Of a stretch of DNA of 64,000 bases, positions 18,026 through 26,267 are shown in pieces. Every line of letters starts with the position of its first letter. Within the stretch, counting starts at the first letter, position 1. This DNA is from Gryllotalpicola daejeonensis (lineage in GTDB: Bacteria > Actinomycetota > Actinomycetes > Actinomycetales > Microbacteriaceae), in assembly GCF_039538145.1 (NCBI RefSeq), contig NZ_BAABBV010000002.1:62001-126000 (forward strand), read 5' to 3'. The notes beneath the pieces were generated by a model, which ran no database searches, was not told the DNA's origin, and saw only the letters and a list, made by a program, of their open reading frames with translations. The translations under genes and the position numbers were made by a program.

Positions 18026-19321
18026 TCACCCGGCGCTGCGCGACGAGGCGGGCTCGCGGTCGCTCCACGGCAGCGTCACGTCGACGATGAACGCGCCCGC
18101 GTGCTCGCCGAGCCACGCTGTGCCGTCGAGCTCGGCCACGCGCTCTCGGATGCCCTGAGTGCCGCGGCCGGCACCCGGCACGCGCAGCCCAGAAGGGGCG
18201 AGCGGGTTGCTGACGCGGATGCGCGCGCCGACCGTCGCGGCCGCCTCGAGGAAGAGCGACACTCGTGACCCCGGCGCGTGCTTGATCGCGTTCGTCAAGC
18301 TCTCTTGGACGATGCGGTAGACGGATGCCTCGAAGGCGGCGGTCGCCCGCTCTGCGTCTTCGATCAGCACGTGCGAGTCGATCACGACGCCGTTCTCGCG
18401 GTAGTGCCTGATCAACGCGCCCAGAGACTTCAGCGAGGCGCTGGAGGCGCTCGACGCGGCACCACCACCGGGCCCGGAGCTGCGCAAGCCGCCGAGGAGC
18501 ACCCGCAGGTCTTCGAGCGCGGAATGCGCCTGCTCCCGAAGGCCGCGAGCGCGCGCCTTGAGCTCGGCAGGCCCGGCGCTCTCGGCCGTGAGCTCGAGGG
18601 CGCCGGCCTGCAGCGACAGCACCGACAGCCCGCTGGCCAGGGTGTCGTGGATGTCGCGCGCGACGCTCTCGCGCTCACGCTGGCGCGCCAACTCGATTCC
18701 GAGCTCGTCGGCGCGGCGGCTCTCACGCGCGGCGAGCCGTCGACTGGAATCCACCTCGACGCGCGTGCGCCCGTACAGGTAGGTGACCAGGGTCAGCCCG
18801 AGCGCCACGAGCGCGATCAGGACGGTGACGAGGTTCCAGACCGCCGGGTGTGCGGATGCCGTGCCGGCATCGGTCGTGAAGATATACGCCAGCGCGCCAC
18901 CCCACGGGCCGACGAGCTCGCGAACCACGTACAGCCCGACACCGGCCAGACCGATCGCGGCCAGGCGCGTGGTGCGAGATCGCCACGCGAGAAGCGCCTG
19001 CAGTAGTCCGACGAGGAACAGCAGGTAGGAGACGCCGACGAGCAACAGCACAGCACCGGCGATCACCGTGAGCAACGGCACCTGCCGTCGCCAGAAGACG
19101 GTCACCCATGCGGCAAGCGCGACGAGGCACAGCAGCGTGCCGAACCCGGTGACCGTCAGCGTTCCGTCGCCGCCGGGGCCAGCCGCGCCGGGCACATTGA
19201 TCACGCCGACGATGTCGACGACCGCGCCCATGATGAACAGCCCGGTCGACCAGCCGCCCGCGAGGACGCGCCGCAGGACGCCGCCGCGACGAGGGGCGGC
19301 CACGATCGGGGTCGAGGTCAT
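18026..19321 (-). CDS. Membrane sensor histidine kinase (HisKA_3)
   Basis: 431 residues. About five hydrophobic segments fill the first 190 residues. The dimerisation/phospho-acceptor helix follows, with His225 in ESVARDIHDTLASGLS. The ATPase part has QESLTNAIKHAP (N box) and GTQGIRERV (G box). It is a NarX/DesK-style kinase for the adjacent response regulator. No recognised ligand-binding domain is present, so the signal may be sensed in the membrane. Confidence 0.9.
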   Translation of the reverse strand: MTSTPIVAAPRRGGVLRRVLAGGWSTGLFIMGAVVDIVGVINVPGAAGPGGDGTLTVTGFGTLLCLVALAAWVTVFWRRQVPLLTVIAGAVLLLVGVSYLLFLVGLLQALLAWRSRTTRLAAIGLAGVGLYVVRELVGPWGGALAYIFTTDAGTASAHPAVWNLVTVLIALVALGLTLVTYLYGRTRVEVDSSRRLAARESRRADELGIELARQRERESVARDIHDTLASGLSVLSLQAGALELTAESAGPAELKARARGLREQAHSALEDLRVLLGGLRSSGPGGGAASSASSASLKSLGALIRHYRENGVVIDSHVLIEDAERATAAFEASVYRIVQESLTNAIKHAPGSRVSLFLEAAATVGARIRVSNPLAPSGLRVPGAGRGTQGIRERVAELDGTAWLGEHAGAFIVDVTLPWSDREPASSRSAG

Positions 19322-19376
19322 GACGCGAGCGTAGGGGCGACCGACGACATCGCGCTCCAGCCACCGGGCCGACGAT

Positions 19377-19394
19377 GCCAGCCGATCGGCTGGC
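19377..19394. promoter_or_regulatory. Perfect 18-bp palindrome in a divergent promoter region
   Basis: GCCAGCCGATCGGCTGGC is fully self-complementary. It lies 56 bp upstream of the kinase gene and 98 bp upstream of the divergent MmpS-like gene. This position suits an operator, possibly for the response regulator, but no binding protein can be named. Confidence 0.45.
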
Positions 19395-19491
19395 GATCAC
19401 GAGCCCGAAGGACGATCCGTGCGGCATGCGCGGCGCACGAGGGTGATCACGTCGCCGGAACACCCCGGCGCCACGTCGCCAAGGAGTACGC

Positions 19492-20145
19492 ATGTCCGAG
19501 ACCCAGTCCCCCGTTCCCCCGCAGGCGCCGGTCGGCGCGAACCCGCCTCAGGCGCCCCAGCTCAAGCGCCGAAGCGGCCTCGGCGTCGCAGCCCTCGTGC
19601 TCGGCATCATCGCCTTCGTCCTCGCCTGGATCCCGTTCGCGAGCTACGTCGCGATCGGACTCGGCGGTGTCGGGCTGCTGCTCGGCATCCTCGCGCTCGT
19701 CCTGCGCGGCCATCGGGGCGGAATCGCCGTCGCCGGCACGATCGTCGCGGGCATCGCCCTGCTGGCCGCGATCCTGATGACGGTCGTGTACGCCGCCATT
19801 TTCTCCGCCGCACAGTCGGTCGGTCACGATCTCGACAAGAAGGCGAACAAGCAGGTGACCGTCGTGTTCCAGGTCACGGGCACGTCCACCGACGCCACCG
19901 TGACCTACTCATCGGCCTCGGGGTCCGGCATGTCCCAGGCCACGGGTCAGAAGCTGCCGTTCTCGAAGACCATCACCGAGAAGCAGGGCCTCATTCCCGT
20001 CTATTCGCTCACTGCCACCAACGGCACGACCGGCGCCGATATCGCCTGCAAGATCACCGTCGATGGCAAGGTCGTCGCGCAGCAGACGAGCTCGGGACAG
20101 TTCGCCACGGTCGACTGCACGGCCACCCCGGACGCCGACAAGTAG
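19492..20145 (+). CDS. Membrane protein with MmpS-like C-terminal domain
   Basis: 217 residues. A proline-rich cytoplasmic head precedes two hydrophobic helices (about 29-53 and 56-100, DUF4190-like layout), followed by an extracytoplasmic beta domain. That domain (VTVVFQVTGTSTDATVTYSS, LPFSKTITEKQG, LTATNGTTGADIACKITVDG, ending in a second Cys) matches the MmpS type, in which two Cys probably pair. AAGGAG at 19481-19486 supports the ATG. MmpS proteins assist MmpL transporters, but none is nearby. It is divergent from the kinase gene and may be its target. Confidence 0.78.
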   Translation: MSETQSPVPPQAPVGANPPQAPQLKRRSGLGVAALVLGIIAFVLAWIPFASYVAIGLGGVGLLLGILALVLRGHRGGIAVAGTIVAGIALLAAILMTVVYAAIFSAAQSVGHDLDKKANKQVTVVFQVTGTSTDATVTYSSASGSGMSQATGQKLPFSKTITEKQGLIPVYSLTATNGTTGADIACKITVDGKVVAQQTSSGQFATVDCTATPDADK

Positions 20146-20157
20146 TCCCACCGCCGC

Positions 20158-21114
20158 TCAGCGGGTCACGACGACGAGCTTGCCTCGCACGTGACCCGCT
20201 TCGAGCCGCGCGTATGCCTCGGCCACGCGCTCGAGCGGGTACACCGCCTCGATCGGCACCACGATCGAGCCGTCGGCGACCAATCGGACGATCTCGGCGA
20301 ACTGCTGCATGGTGGCCTGCGGGTTGCCGACCCCCTGGGCGCCGCGGTGCCCGCGGGCCGCGATGGTGTTGATCCGCTCCACGGGAACTCCCACGGCGAG
20401 CGCGGCATCGACCGAGTCCGGCCCGTTGTTGTCGAGCGCGGCGGTGAAACCCTGGGGCGCGGCATCCTTCAACCGCTCCACCAGTCCGTCGCCGTACGTG
20501 ACCGGCGTGACGCCCAGGCTGCGCAGGAAATCGTGGTTGTGCTCGCTGGCCGTGCCGATCACGGTCGCCCCGCGCAGCACGGCGAGCTGCGCGGCGATGA
20601 GGCCCACTCCCCCGGCGGCCGCGCTGACGAGCACGGTGTCGCCGGGGCCCGCACCGACGCGGTCGATTGCGGCGATCGCCGTGCGGCCCGCGACGGGCAG
20701 CGCCGAGGCCGTGTCGTAGTCGAGCGCGGCGGGTTTCTCGATCAGGATCCCGTCGCTGCCGGCATCCTCTGCAGCCGCCTTGATGATCACGAAATCGCCG
20801 ATCGCGTGATGGCGGCGGCCACCGAGCACGGCGTCGCCGACCCGGAACCTGGTGACGCCCTCGCCGATCTCGTCGATGTCACCCGCGAAATCGAAGCCGA
20901 CGCCGGCGCCACCGGGTATCGAGCCGGGGTCGGTGAGCCCGTAGTTCGCCGCGCTCTGCGCCGATCGCACGATCTTGTAGTCGACCGGGTTCAGTCCGTT
21001 CGCGCACACGTGCACCCGTACCTCGCCTGGGCCCGGGTGGGGCGGCTCCTCGTGCACGATGCGCAGCACCTCGGCCGTGGGGCCGAACCGGTCGAATCTC
21101 GCGAAACGGGCCAT
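20158..21114 (-). CDS. NAD(P)H:quinone oxidoreductase-like MDR protein
   Basis: 318 residues from the ATG at 21114. The first half is the GroES-like catalytic domain (GEVRVHVCANGLNPVDYKIV, GFDFAGDIDEIGEGV) and the second the Rossmann domain with VSAAAGGVGLIAAQLA for NADPH. Structural-zinc cysteines are lacking, as in the zeta-crystallin/QOR branch of the medium-chain reductases. The frame stays open for another 680 bp upstream, but that overlaps the divergent peptidase gene and lacks family similarity, so I reject it. Confidence 0.87.
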   Translation of the reverse strand: MARFARFDRFGPTAEVLRIVHEEPPHPGPGEVRVHVCANGLNPVDYKIVRSAQSAANYGLTDPGSIPGGAGVGFDFAGDIDEIGEGVTRFRVGDAVLGGRRHHAIGDFVIIKAAAEDAGSDGILIEKPAALDYDTASALPVAGRTAIAAIDRVGAGPGDTVLVSAAAGGVGLIAAQLAVLRGATVIGTASEHNHDFLRSLGVTPVTYGDGLVERLKDAAPQGFTAALDNNGPDSVDAALAVGVPVERINTIAARGHRGAQGVGNPQATMQQFAEIVRLVADGSIVVPIEAVYPLERVAEAYARLEAGHVRGKLVVVTR

Positions 21115-21138
21115 GCACGCAACGCTAACGTGGTCAAG

Positions 21139-23274
21139 GTGACCGACACCGCTCCCGTCGTGAAGAAGATCCCCACCGAGCGCACCTTCCACGGCGACAC
21201 CGTCATCGATGACTACGAATGGCTGCGGGCGAAGGACGACCCCGAGGTCATCGCGCACCTCACCGCCGAGAACGCGTACGCCGAGAGCCGCAACGCGCAC
21301 CTCGCCGGGCTGCGCGAGACGATCTTCACCGAGATCAAGTCGCGCACGCTCGAGACCGACCTGAGCGTGCCCGTGCGCGAGGGCGACTGGTGGTATTACT
21401 CGCGCTCGTTCGAGGGGAAGCAGTACGGCGTGCAGTGCCGCGCGCCGATCGCGAGCCCGGATGATTGGAGTCCCCCGCGGCCCGCCGAGGTCTCGGCCGA
21501 GGTGCCGGCGCTGCCCGGCGAGCAGGTGCTCTTCGACGCCAACCGGGAAGCGGAGGGACACGACTTCTTCTCGCTCGGCACCTTCGATGTGTCGGCGGAC
21601 GGCACCCTGCTCGCCTACGCCGTCGACGTCGAGGGTGATGAGCGCTACACCCTGCGCGTCCGAGACCTCGCCACCGGCGAGGACCTCGACGACGAGGTTC
21701 CCGGCACCGCCGCGGGCGCCTTCTTCAGCCCCGACGGCCGTTTCGTCTTCTACACCACGGTCGATGAGGCCTGGCGCCCGGACACCGTGTGGCGGCACAC
21801 GGTCGGCACGCCGGCATCCGACGACGCGAAGGTGTTCTACGAACCCGATGAGCGCTTCTGGGTCGGCGCCGGCCTCATGCGCAGCCGCCGCTTCATCGAA
21901 GTGGGCGCGTCGTCGTCGATCACGAGCGAATCCTGGCTAATCGATGCGGATGACCCGACCGGAGCGCCCCGCATCGTGTGGCCGCGCCGTGAGGGCGTCG
22001 AGTACTCCGTCGACCATGCTGTCGTCGCCGGCGAGGACCGGCTGTTGATCCTGCACAACGACGGCGCCCTCGATTTCGAACTCGTCGACGTGCCGGCATC
22101 CGACCCTGCCGCCACGCCTCGCGTGCTGATCGCGCACGACCCGGCAGTGCGGCTCGATGACATCGACGCCTTCGCCGAGCGCATCGTCGTCGAGTACCGG
22201 CGCGAGGGACTGACCAGGCTCGGGCTGATCCCGCTGACGGATTCCGGCTACGGGAAGCTCGTCGAGGTGCCGTTCGACGAGCCGCTGTACACCGTGCGCG
22301 CGTCCGGCAACCCCGAGTGGCGGCAGCCGACGGTCCGCCTGAGCTACGGCTCGCTCGTGACGCCGTCGACGGTCTACGACCTGGTGCCGGCCACCGGCGA
22401 GCTGCGGCTTCTCAAGCAGCAGCCCGTGCTCGGCGGGTACTCGCCCGAGCTGTACCAGCAGCGCCGCGAGTGGGCCGTCGCCGAGGACGGCACCCGCGTG
22501 CCGATCTCACTCGTGTACCGCCGCGACCTCGTGCCGCCCGATGAGCGCGGGCGACCCGTGGCGCCCGCGCCGCTCGAGCTCTACGGCTACGGGTCGTACG
22601 AACACAGCATCGACCCCGCGTTCGGCATCTCTCGACTGTCGCTGCTCGACCGCGGCGTCGTCTTCGCCATCGCGCACGTGCGCGGCGGCGGCGAACTCGG
22701 CCGCTCCTGGTACGAGAACGGCAAGAAGCTCGCGAAGAAGAACACCTTCACCGACTTCGTCGCGTGCGCGCGCCACCTGATCGACACCGGGTGGACGGCG
22801 CCGTCCAGACTCGTCGCGGAGGGCGGCAGCGCCGGAGGCCTGCTGATGGGCGCCGTCGCGAACCTCGCGCCCGAGCTCTTCGCCGGAATCCTGGCGGACG
22901 TGCCCTTCGTCGACGCTCTCACGTCGATCCTCGACCCGTCGCTGCCGCTGACGGTGATCGAGTGGGACGAGTGGGGCGACCCGCTGCACGATGCGTCCGT
23001 GTACGAGTACATGCGTTCCTACACGCCGTACGAGAACGTGAGAACGGATGTCTCGTACCCGCCGATCCTGGCAGTGACCAGCCTCAACGACACGCGCGTG
23101 CTCTACGTCGAGCCGGCGAAGTGGGTGGCGCGCCTGCGCGAGGTCGGCGCGGATGCGCAGCTGAAGATCGAGATGGTCGCGGGCCACGGCGGTGTCTCGG
23201 GCCGCTACAACGCGTGGCGCGAACGCGCGTGGGAGCTCGCCTGGCTCCTCGACCGCCTCGGCCTCGCCGCCTGA
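21139..23274 (+). CDS. Oligopeptidase B (S9 prolyl oligopeptidase family)
   Basis: 711 residues. An N-terminal beta-propeller (PTERTFHGDTVIDDYEWLR start, typical of S9A) is followed by the alpha/beta-hydrolase domain with nucleophile Ser in EGGSAGGLLMGAV, Asp in SLNDTRV and His in AGHGGVSGRYN. It cleaves short peptides, typically after Arg or Lys, in the cytoplasm. I choose the GTG at 21139; GTG at 21130 is equally possible. Neither has a ribosome binding site, so the mRNA may be leaderless. Only 24 bp separate it from the divergent reductase. Confidence 0.9.
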   Translation: MTDTAPVVKKIPTERTFHGDTVIDDYEWLRAKDDPEVIAHLTAENAYAESRNAHLAGLRETIFTEIKSRTLETDLSVPVREGDWWYYSRSFEGKQYGVQCRAPIASPDDWSPPRPAEVSAEVPALPGEQVLFDANREAEGHDFFSLGTFDVSADGTLLAYAVDVEGDERYTLRVRDLATGEDLDDEVPGTAAGAFFSPDGRFVFYTTVDEAWRPDTVWRHTVGTPASDDAKVFYEPDERFWVGAGLMRSRRFIEVGASSSITSESWLIDADDPTGAPRIVWPRREGVEYSVDHAVVAGEDRLLILHNDGALDFELVDVPASDPAATPRVLIAHDPAVRLDDIDAFAERIVVEYRREGLTRLGLIPLTDSGYGKLVEVPFDEPLYTVRASGNPEWRQPTVRLSYGSLVTPSTVYDLVPATGELRLLKQQPVLGGYSPELYQQRREWAVAEDGTRVPISLVYRRDLVPPDERGRPVAPAPLELYGYGSYEHSIDPAFGISRLSLLDRGVVFAIAHVRGGGELGRSWYENGKKLAKKNTFTDFVACARHLIDTGWTAPSRLVAEGGSAGGLLMGAVANLAPELFAGILADVPFVDALTSILDPSLPLTVIEWDEWGDPLHDASVYEYMRSYTPYENVRTDVSYPPILAVTSLNDTRVLYVEPAKWVARLREVGADAQLKIEMVAGHGGVSGRYNAWRERAWELAWLLDRLGLAA

Positions 23275-23344
23275 GCCCCAGCCCGCAGAGCTGCGCCTGT
23301 GGACAGCTGACGCGGCGTCGCGGCCGCTGCGCCACAGTGTGCGC

Positions 23345-24001
23345 ATGCTGCGCTCCACAGGCGAATCCCCTCTGTGCTCCTTCGGCCACATCGCCACGCA
23401 TGCCGAACTGCTGCGGACGTTCCATGGCCAGGAGTCGGCCATCATCCCATTCCGCATGGGCTACGGACGCACCGAACTGCTCAGGATGGGCGTCTACATC
23501 TGCTCGCACCTCACCGAAGAAGAGCGACTCGCGGCCTGGTGTGGCGGGCATCTGGACTGCGTCACGGTGCTCGCCGGGTTGGGCCTGCCGATAGCTGCCC
23601 CCGATCATCCCCACCTGCGCTTTCGGCGCGGTCAGCGCGGAGCCGCAGCTCGCTGGCGTGCCGATGCGCCTTTGGCTCGCGTGCATTGGAGCGGGCCGCG
23701 CACCCGCGTTCCATCGCTTGAAGCCACGAAGCGCTCAGCGCGCAAGGGAGGCCTGCCCGACCGCTTGCGGATGCCGTGGCGTGAGGCGTTGCGCCAAGCG
23801 ATGACGACGTGCCTGACCTATGCCGAGAGCGGCGAACTGCTTGCTGCGATGTGCGATGACGGCTTCGCGGCCGAGGATCTCGCCCACGCGATCACCGTCG
23901 CTCCCCGTCGCGTGTACGTCGCGCTTCTCCGTCTCGGTGCGATTCCGCAGGACGTGCAGCGCATCGCCTCGGAAGCACTTGAACGAGAGCACCATTCCTA
24001 A
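23345..24001 (+). CDS. Short AbiEi/DUF559-like protein lacking the nuclease domain
   Basis: 218 residues from the ATG at 23345. The N-terminal half resembles proteins that begin with an AbiEi-like winged helix (HIATHAELLRTF, RTELLRMGVYICS, AWCGGHLDCVTVLAGLGLP, then VHWSGP). In actinobacteria such proteins usually end in a DUF559/Vsr-like nuclease domain; here there is only a helical C-terminus (PWREALRQAMTTCLTYAES) and no nuclease motif. The last codons already contain a degenerate unit of the palindrome array that follows. The family link is inference; function unknown. Confidence 0.55.
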   Translation: MLRSTGESPLCSFGHIATHAELLRTFHGQESAIIPFRMGYGRTELLRMGVYICSHLTEEERLAAWCGGHLDCVTVLAGLGLPIAAPDHPHLRFRRGQRGAAARWRADAPLARVHWSGPRTRVPSLEATKRSARKGGLPDRLRMPWREALRQAMTTCLTYAESGELLAAMCDDGFAAEDLAHAITVAPRRVYVALLRLGAIPQDVQRIASEALEREHHS

Positions 24002-24010
24002 CCCGGAGAG

Positions 24011-24122
24011 CACCAATGGTGCACACTCCACACCAATGGTGCACAGTCAGCACCAATGGTGCTTGGTCGACACCAATGGTGCAAAGGCAACACCAATGGT
24101 GCAGAGTCAGCACCATTGGTGT
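24011..24122. repeat. Array of six palindromes with exact 20-bp period
   Basis: CACCAATGGTGC starts at 24011, 24031, 24051, 24071 and 24091, each followed by 8 variable bases; a sixth unit at 24111 reads CACCATTGGTGT. The core CACCA-A-TGGTG is an inverted repeat. A degenerate unit (CACCATTCC) begins at 23990 inside the end of the upstream gene. The array fills most of the space between convergent genes. As RNA each unit could form only a 5-bp hairpin. The 20-bp period is about two helical turns, which would put all sites on one face of the DNA. Confidence 0.9.
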
Positions 24123-24198
24123 CATCTGTGCGAGAAATGGGGCTCTAGTTCAACTCCGCTGAGGTCATGTGCTGGGGCCGCGGACCCGGCACGCGCGA

Positions 24199-25224
<1,026 letters not shown>

Positions 25225-25264
25225 GAAAGCTCCTTCTGCTTGGAGACTATCGACCGTTGGGGTC

Positions 25265-25906
25265 CTATCGAGACAGTCCGAGTGCCCGAGCCAGCTTCGA
25301 CCCCGATGACGGCGGCTGCGCACCTGCGGCAACGAGGCGCACTTCGATCGCATCCAGGAGCGCGGCGCGATCGGATGCCTCGCCGGCGCTCCCCCCAGGA
25401 AGGAGTTCGACCTCCCACTCCTGCCAGCGTCGCTCGGTGCCCTGAGTCGCACCGGAGCGCAGGTCGGTGGCCACAACGTGATCATCGGCGAGCTCGACGA
25501 GAGCTTCGCCGTCGGCATCACGCAGCACGGTCGCGACCCGGTGGTTCTGGACGCGCGCGATCGGCACGAGAGGGCTGTCGCCGACGAGCCCGCCGAGCGC
25601 GGCGCGGACCTCCGCGGGAAGCTCTGCCCCCTCGCCCTCCCCCAGCGGGAACTGCTGCTCGCGGCGCCCTTCGGCAAGCGGCGGCCACTTGATGTGCCAC
25701 CCGGCGTCATGCCCGCCCACGCGGCGCCGCACCGCGACGCGCTGCCCGGCGAGCGTCAGCTCGGGGGTGTCGAAGTACGTGGCGTCGAGGTCGAAGGCAT
25801 CCGCCTCATCTGCGCTCGCGACGCGCCCCGCGCCGATCAGCGACGGCATGCGCGCGGCCGAGTCCACGTCGTACTTGCGCTCGATCTCGACGTCGCCACC
25901 GCTCAT
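25265..25906 (-). CDS. CYTH domain protein
   Basis: 213 residues. The ExExK signature EIERK lies at residues 7-11, followed by YFDTPELTLAGQRVAVRRRVGG and WHIKWP, then acidic and basic strands that line the triphosphate tunnel. CYTH proteins hydrolyse or bind organic or inorganic triphosphates with metal ions; no CHAD domain is attached. I take the ATG at 25906 just before the signature; an ATG at 25924 is possible. It lies 40 bp upstream of pfkA on the same strand. Confidence 0.85.
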   Translation of the reverse strand: MSGGDVEIERKYDVDSAARMPSLIGAGRVASADEADAFDLDATYFDTPELTLAGQRVAVRRRVGGHDAGWHIKWPPLAEGRREQQFPLGEGEGAELPAEVRAALGGLVGDSPLVPIARVQNHRVATVLRDADGEALVELADDHVVATDLRSGATQGTERRWQEWEVELLPGGSAGEASDRAALLDAIEVRLVAAGAQPPSSGSKLARALGLSR

Positions 25907-25986
25907 ATGAACAGTCTGCGGCATCGTGCCGACCGAACCGGAATCGGGTATTGGCCTGCCGCGAGCCCCGGCGTAGCCTGCATCCC

Positions 25987-26220
25987 ATGAGCGACAGCCG
26001 ACTTGACGAATTCGACGATGACGACGTCGATCTCGAGGACGAGGCACCCGAGGACGTCGAGGACTACGAGCCCGAGACGGAGGCCTTCGACGAGGAAGAC
26101 CTCGACCTCGACGACGACTTCGAGTCAGACGAAGAGGTCTTCCCCGACGACGAGCGCCCCACGGGTTACGGGGACGAGCTCGACGAAGAGGACGAGGAGT
26201 TCGACGACTTCGACGAGTGA
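25987..26220 (+). CDS. Very acidic small protein of unknown function
   Basis: 77 residues, more than half Asp or Glu, with no basic region except an Arg near residue 5 and another at DDERPTGYG. No signal peptide or membrane segment. The ATG at 25987 leaves 80 bp to the divergent CYTH gene. Such polyanionic proteins are probably disordered and may bind basic proteins or metal, but nothing here shows a role. The frame is plausible because of its atypical yet consistent composition and isolated position. Confidence 0.6.
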   Translation: MSDSRLDEFDDDDVDLEDEAPEDVEDYEPETEAFDEEDLDLDDDFESDEEVFPDDERPTGYGDELDEEDEEFDDFDE

Positions 26221-26267
26221 TCGTCCCCGCTGGTCGACTCGGCGCAGCCGAATGGAGACCGGCTGGC

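Noticed and set aside
20191..21138. Upstream extension of the oligopeptidase B frame
   Set aside because: The added 316 residues are antisense to the quinone oxidoreductase and lie outside the S9 family length.
24011..24122. CRISPR array
   Set aside because: Repeats are 12 bp with 8-bp spacers, far below CRISPR size, and there are no cas genes.
23892..24125. Small minus-strand frame through the palindrome array
   Set aside because: It merely translates the repeats and has no supported start or homology pattern.
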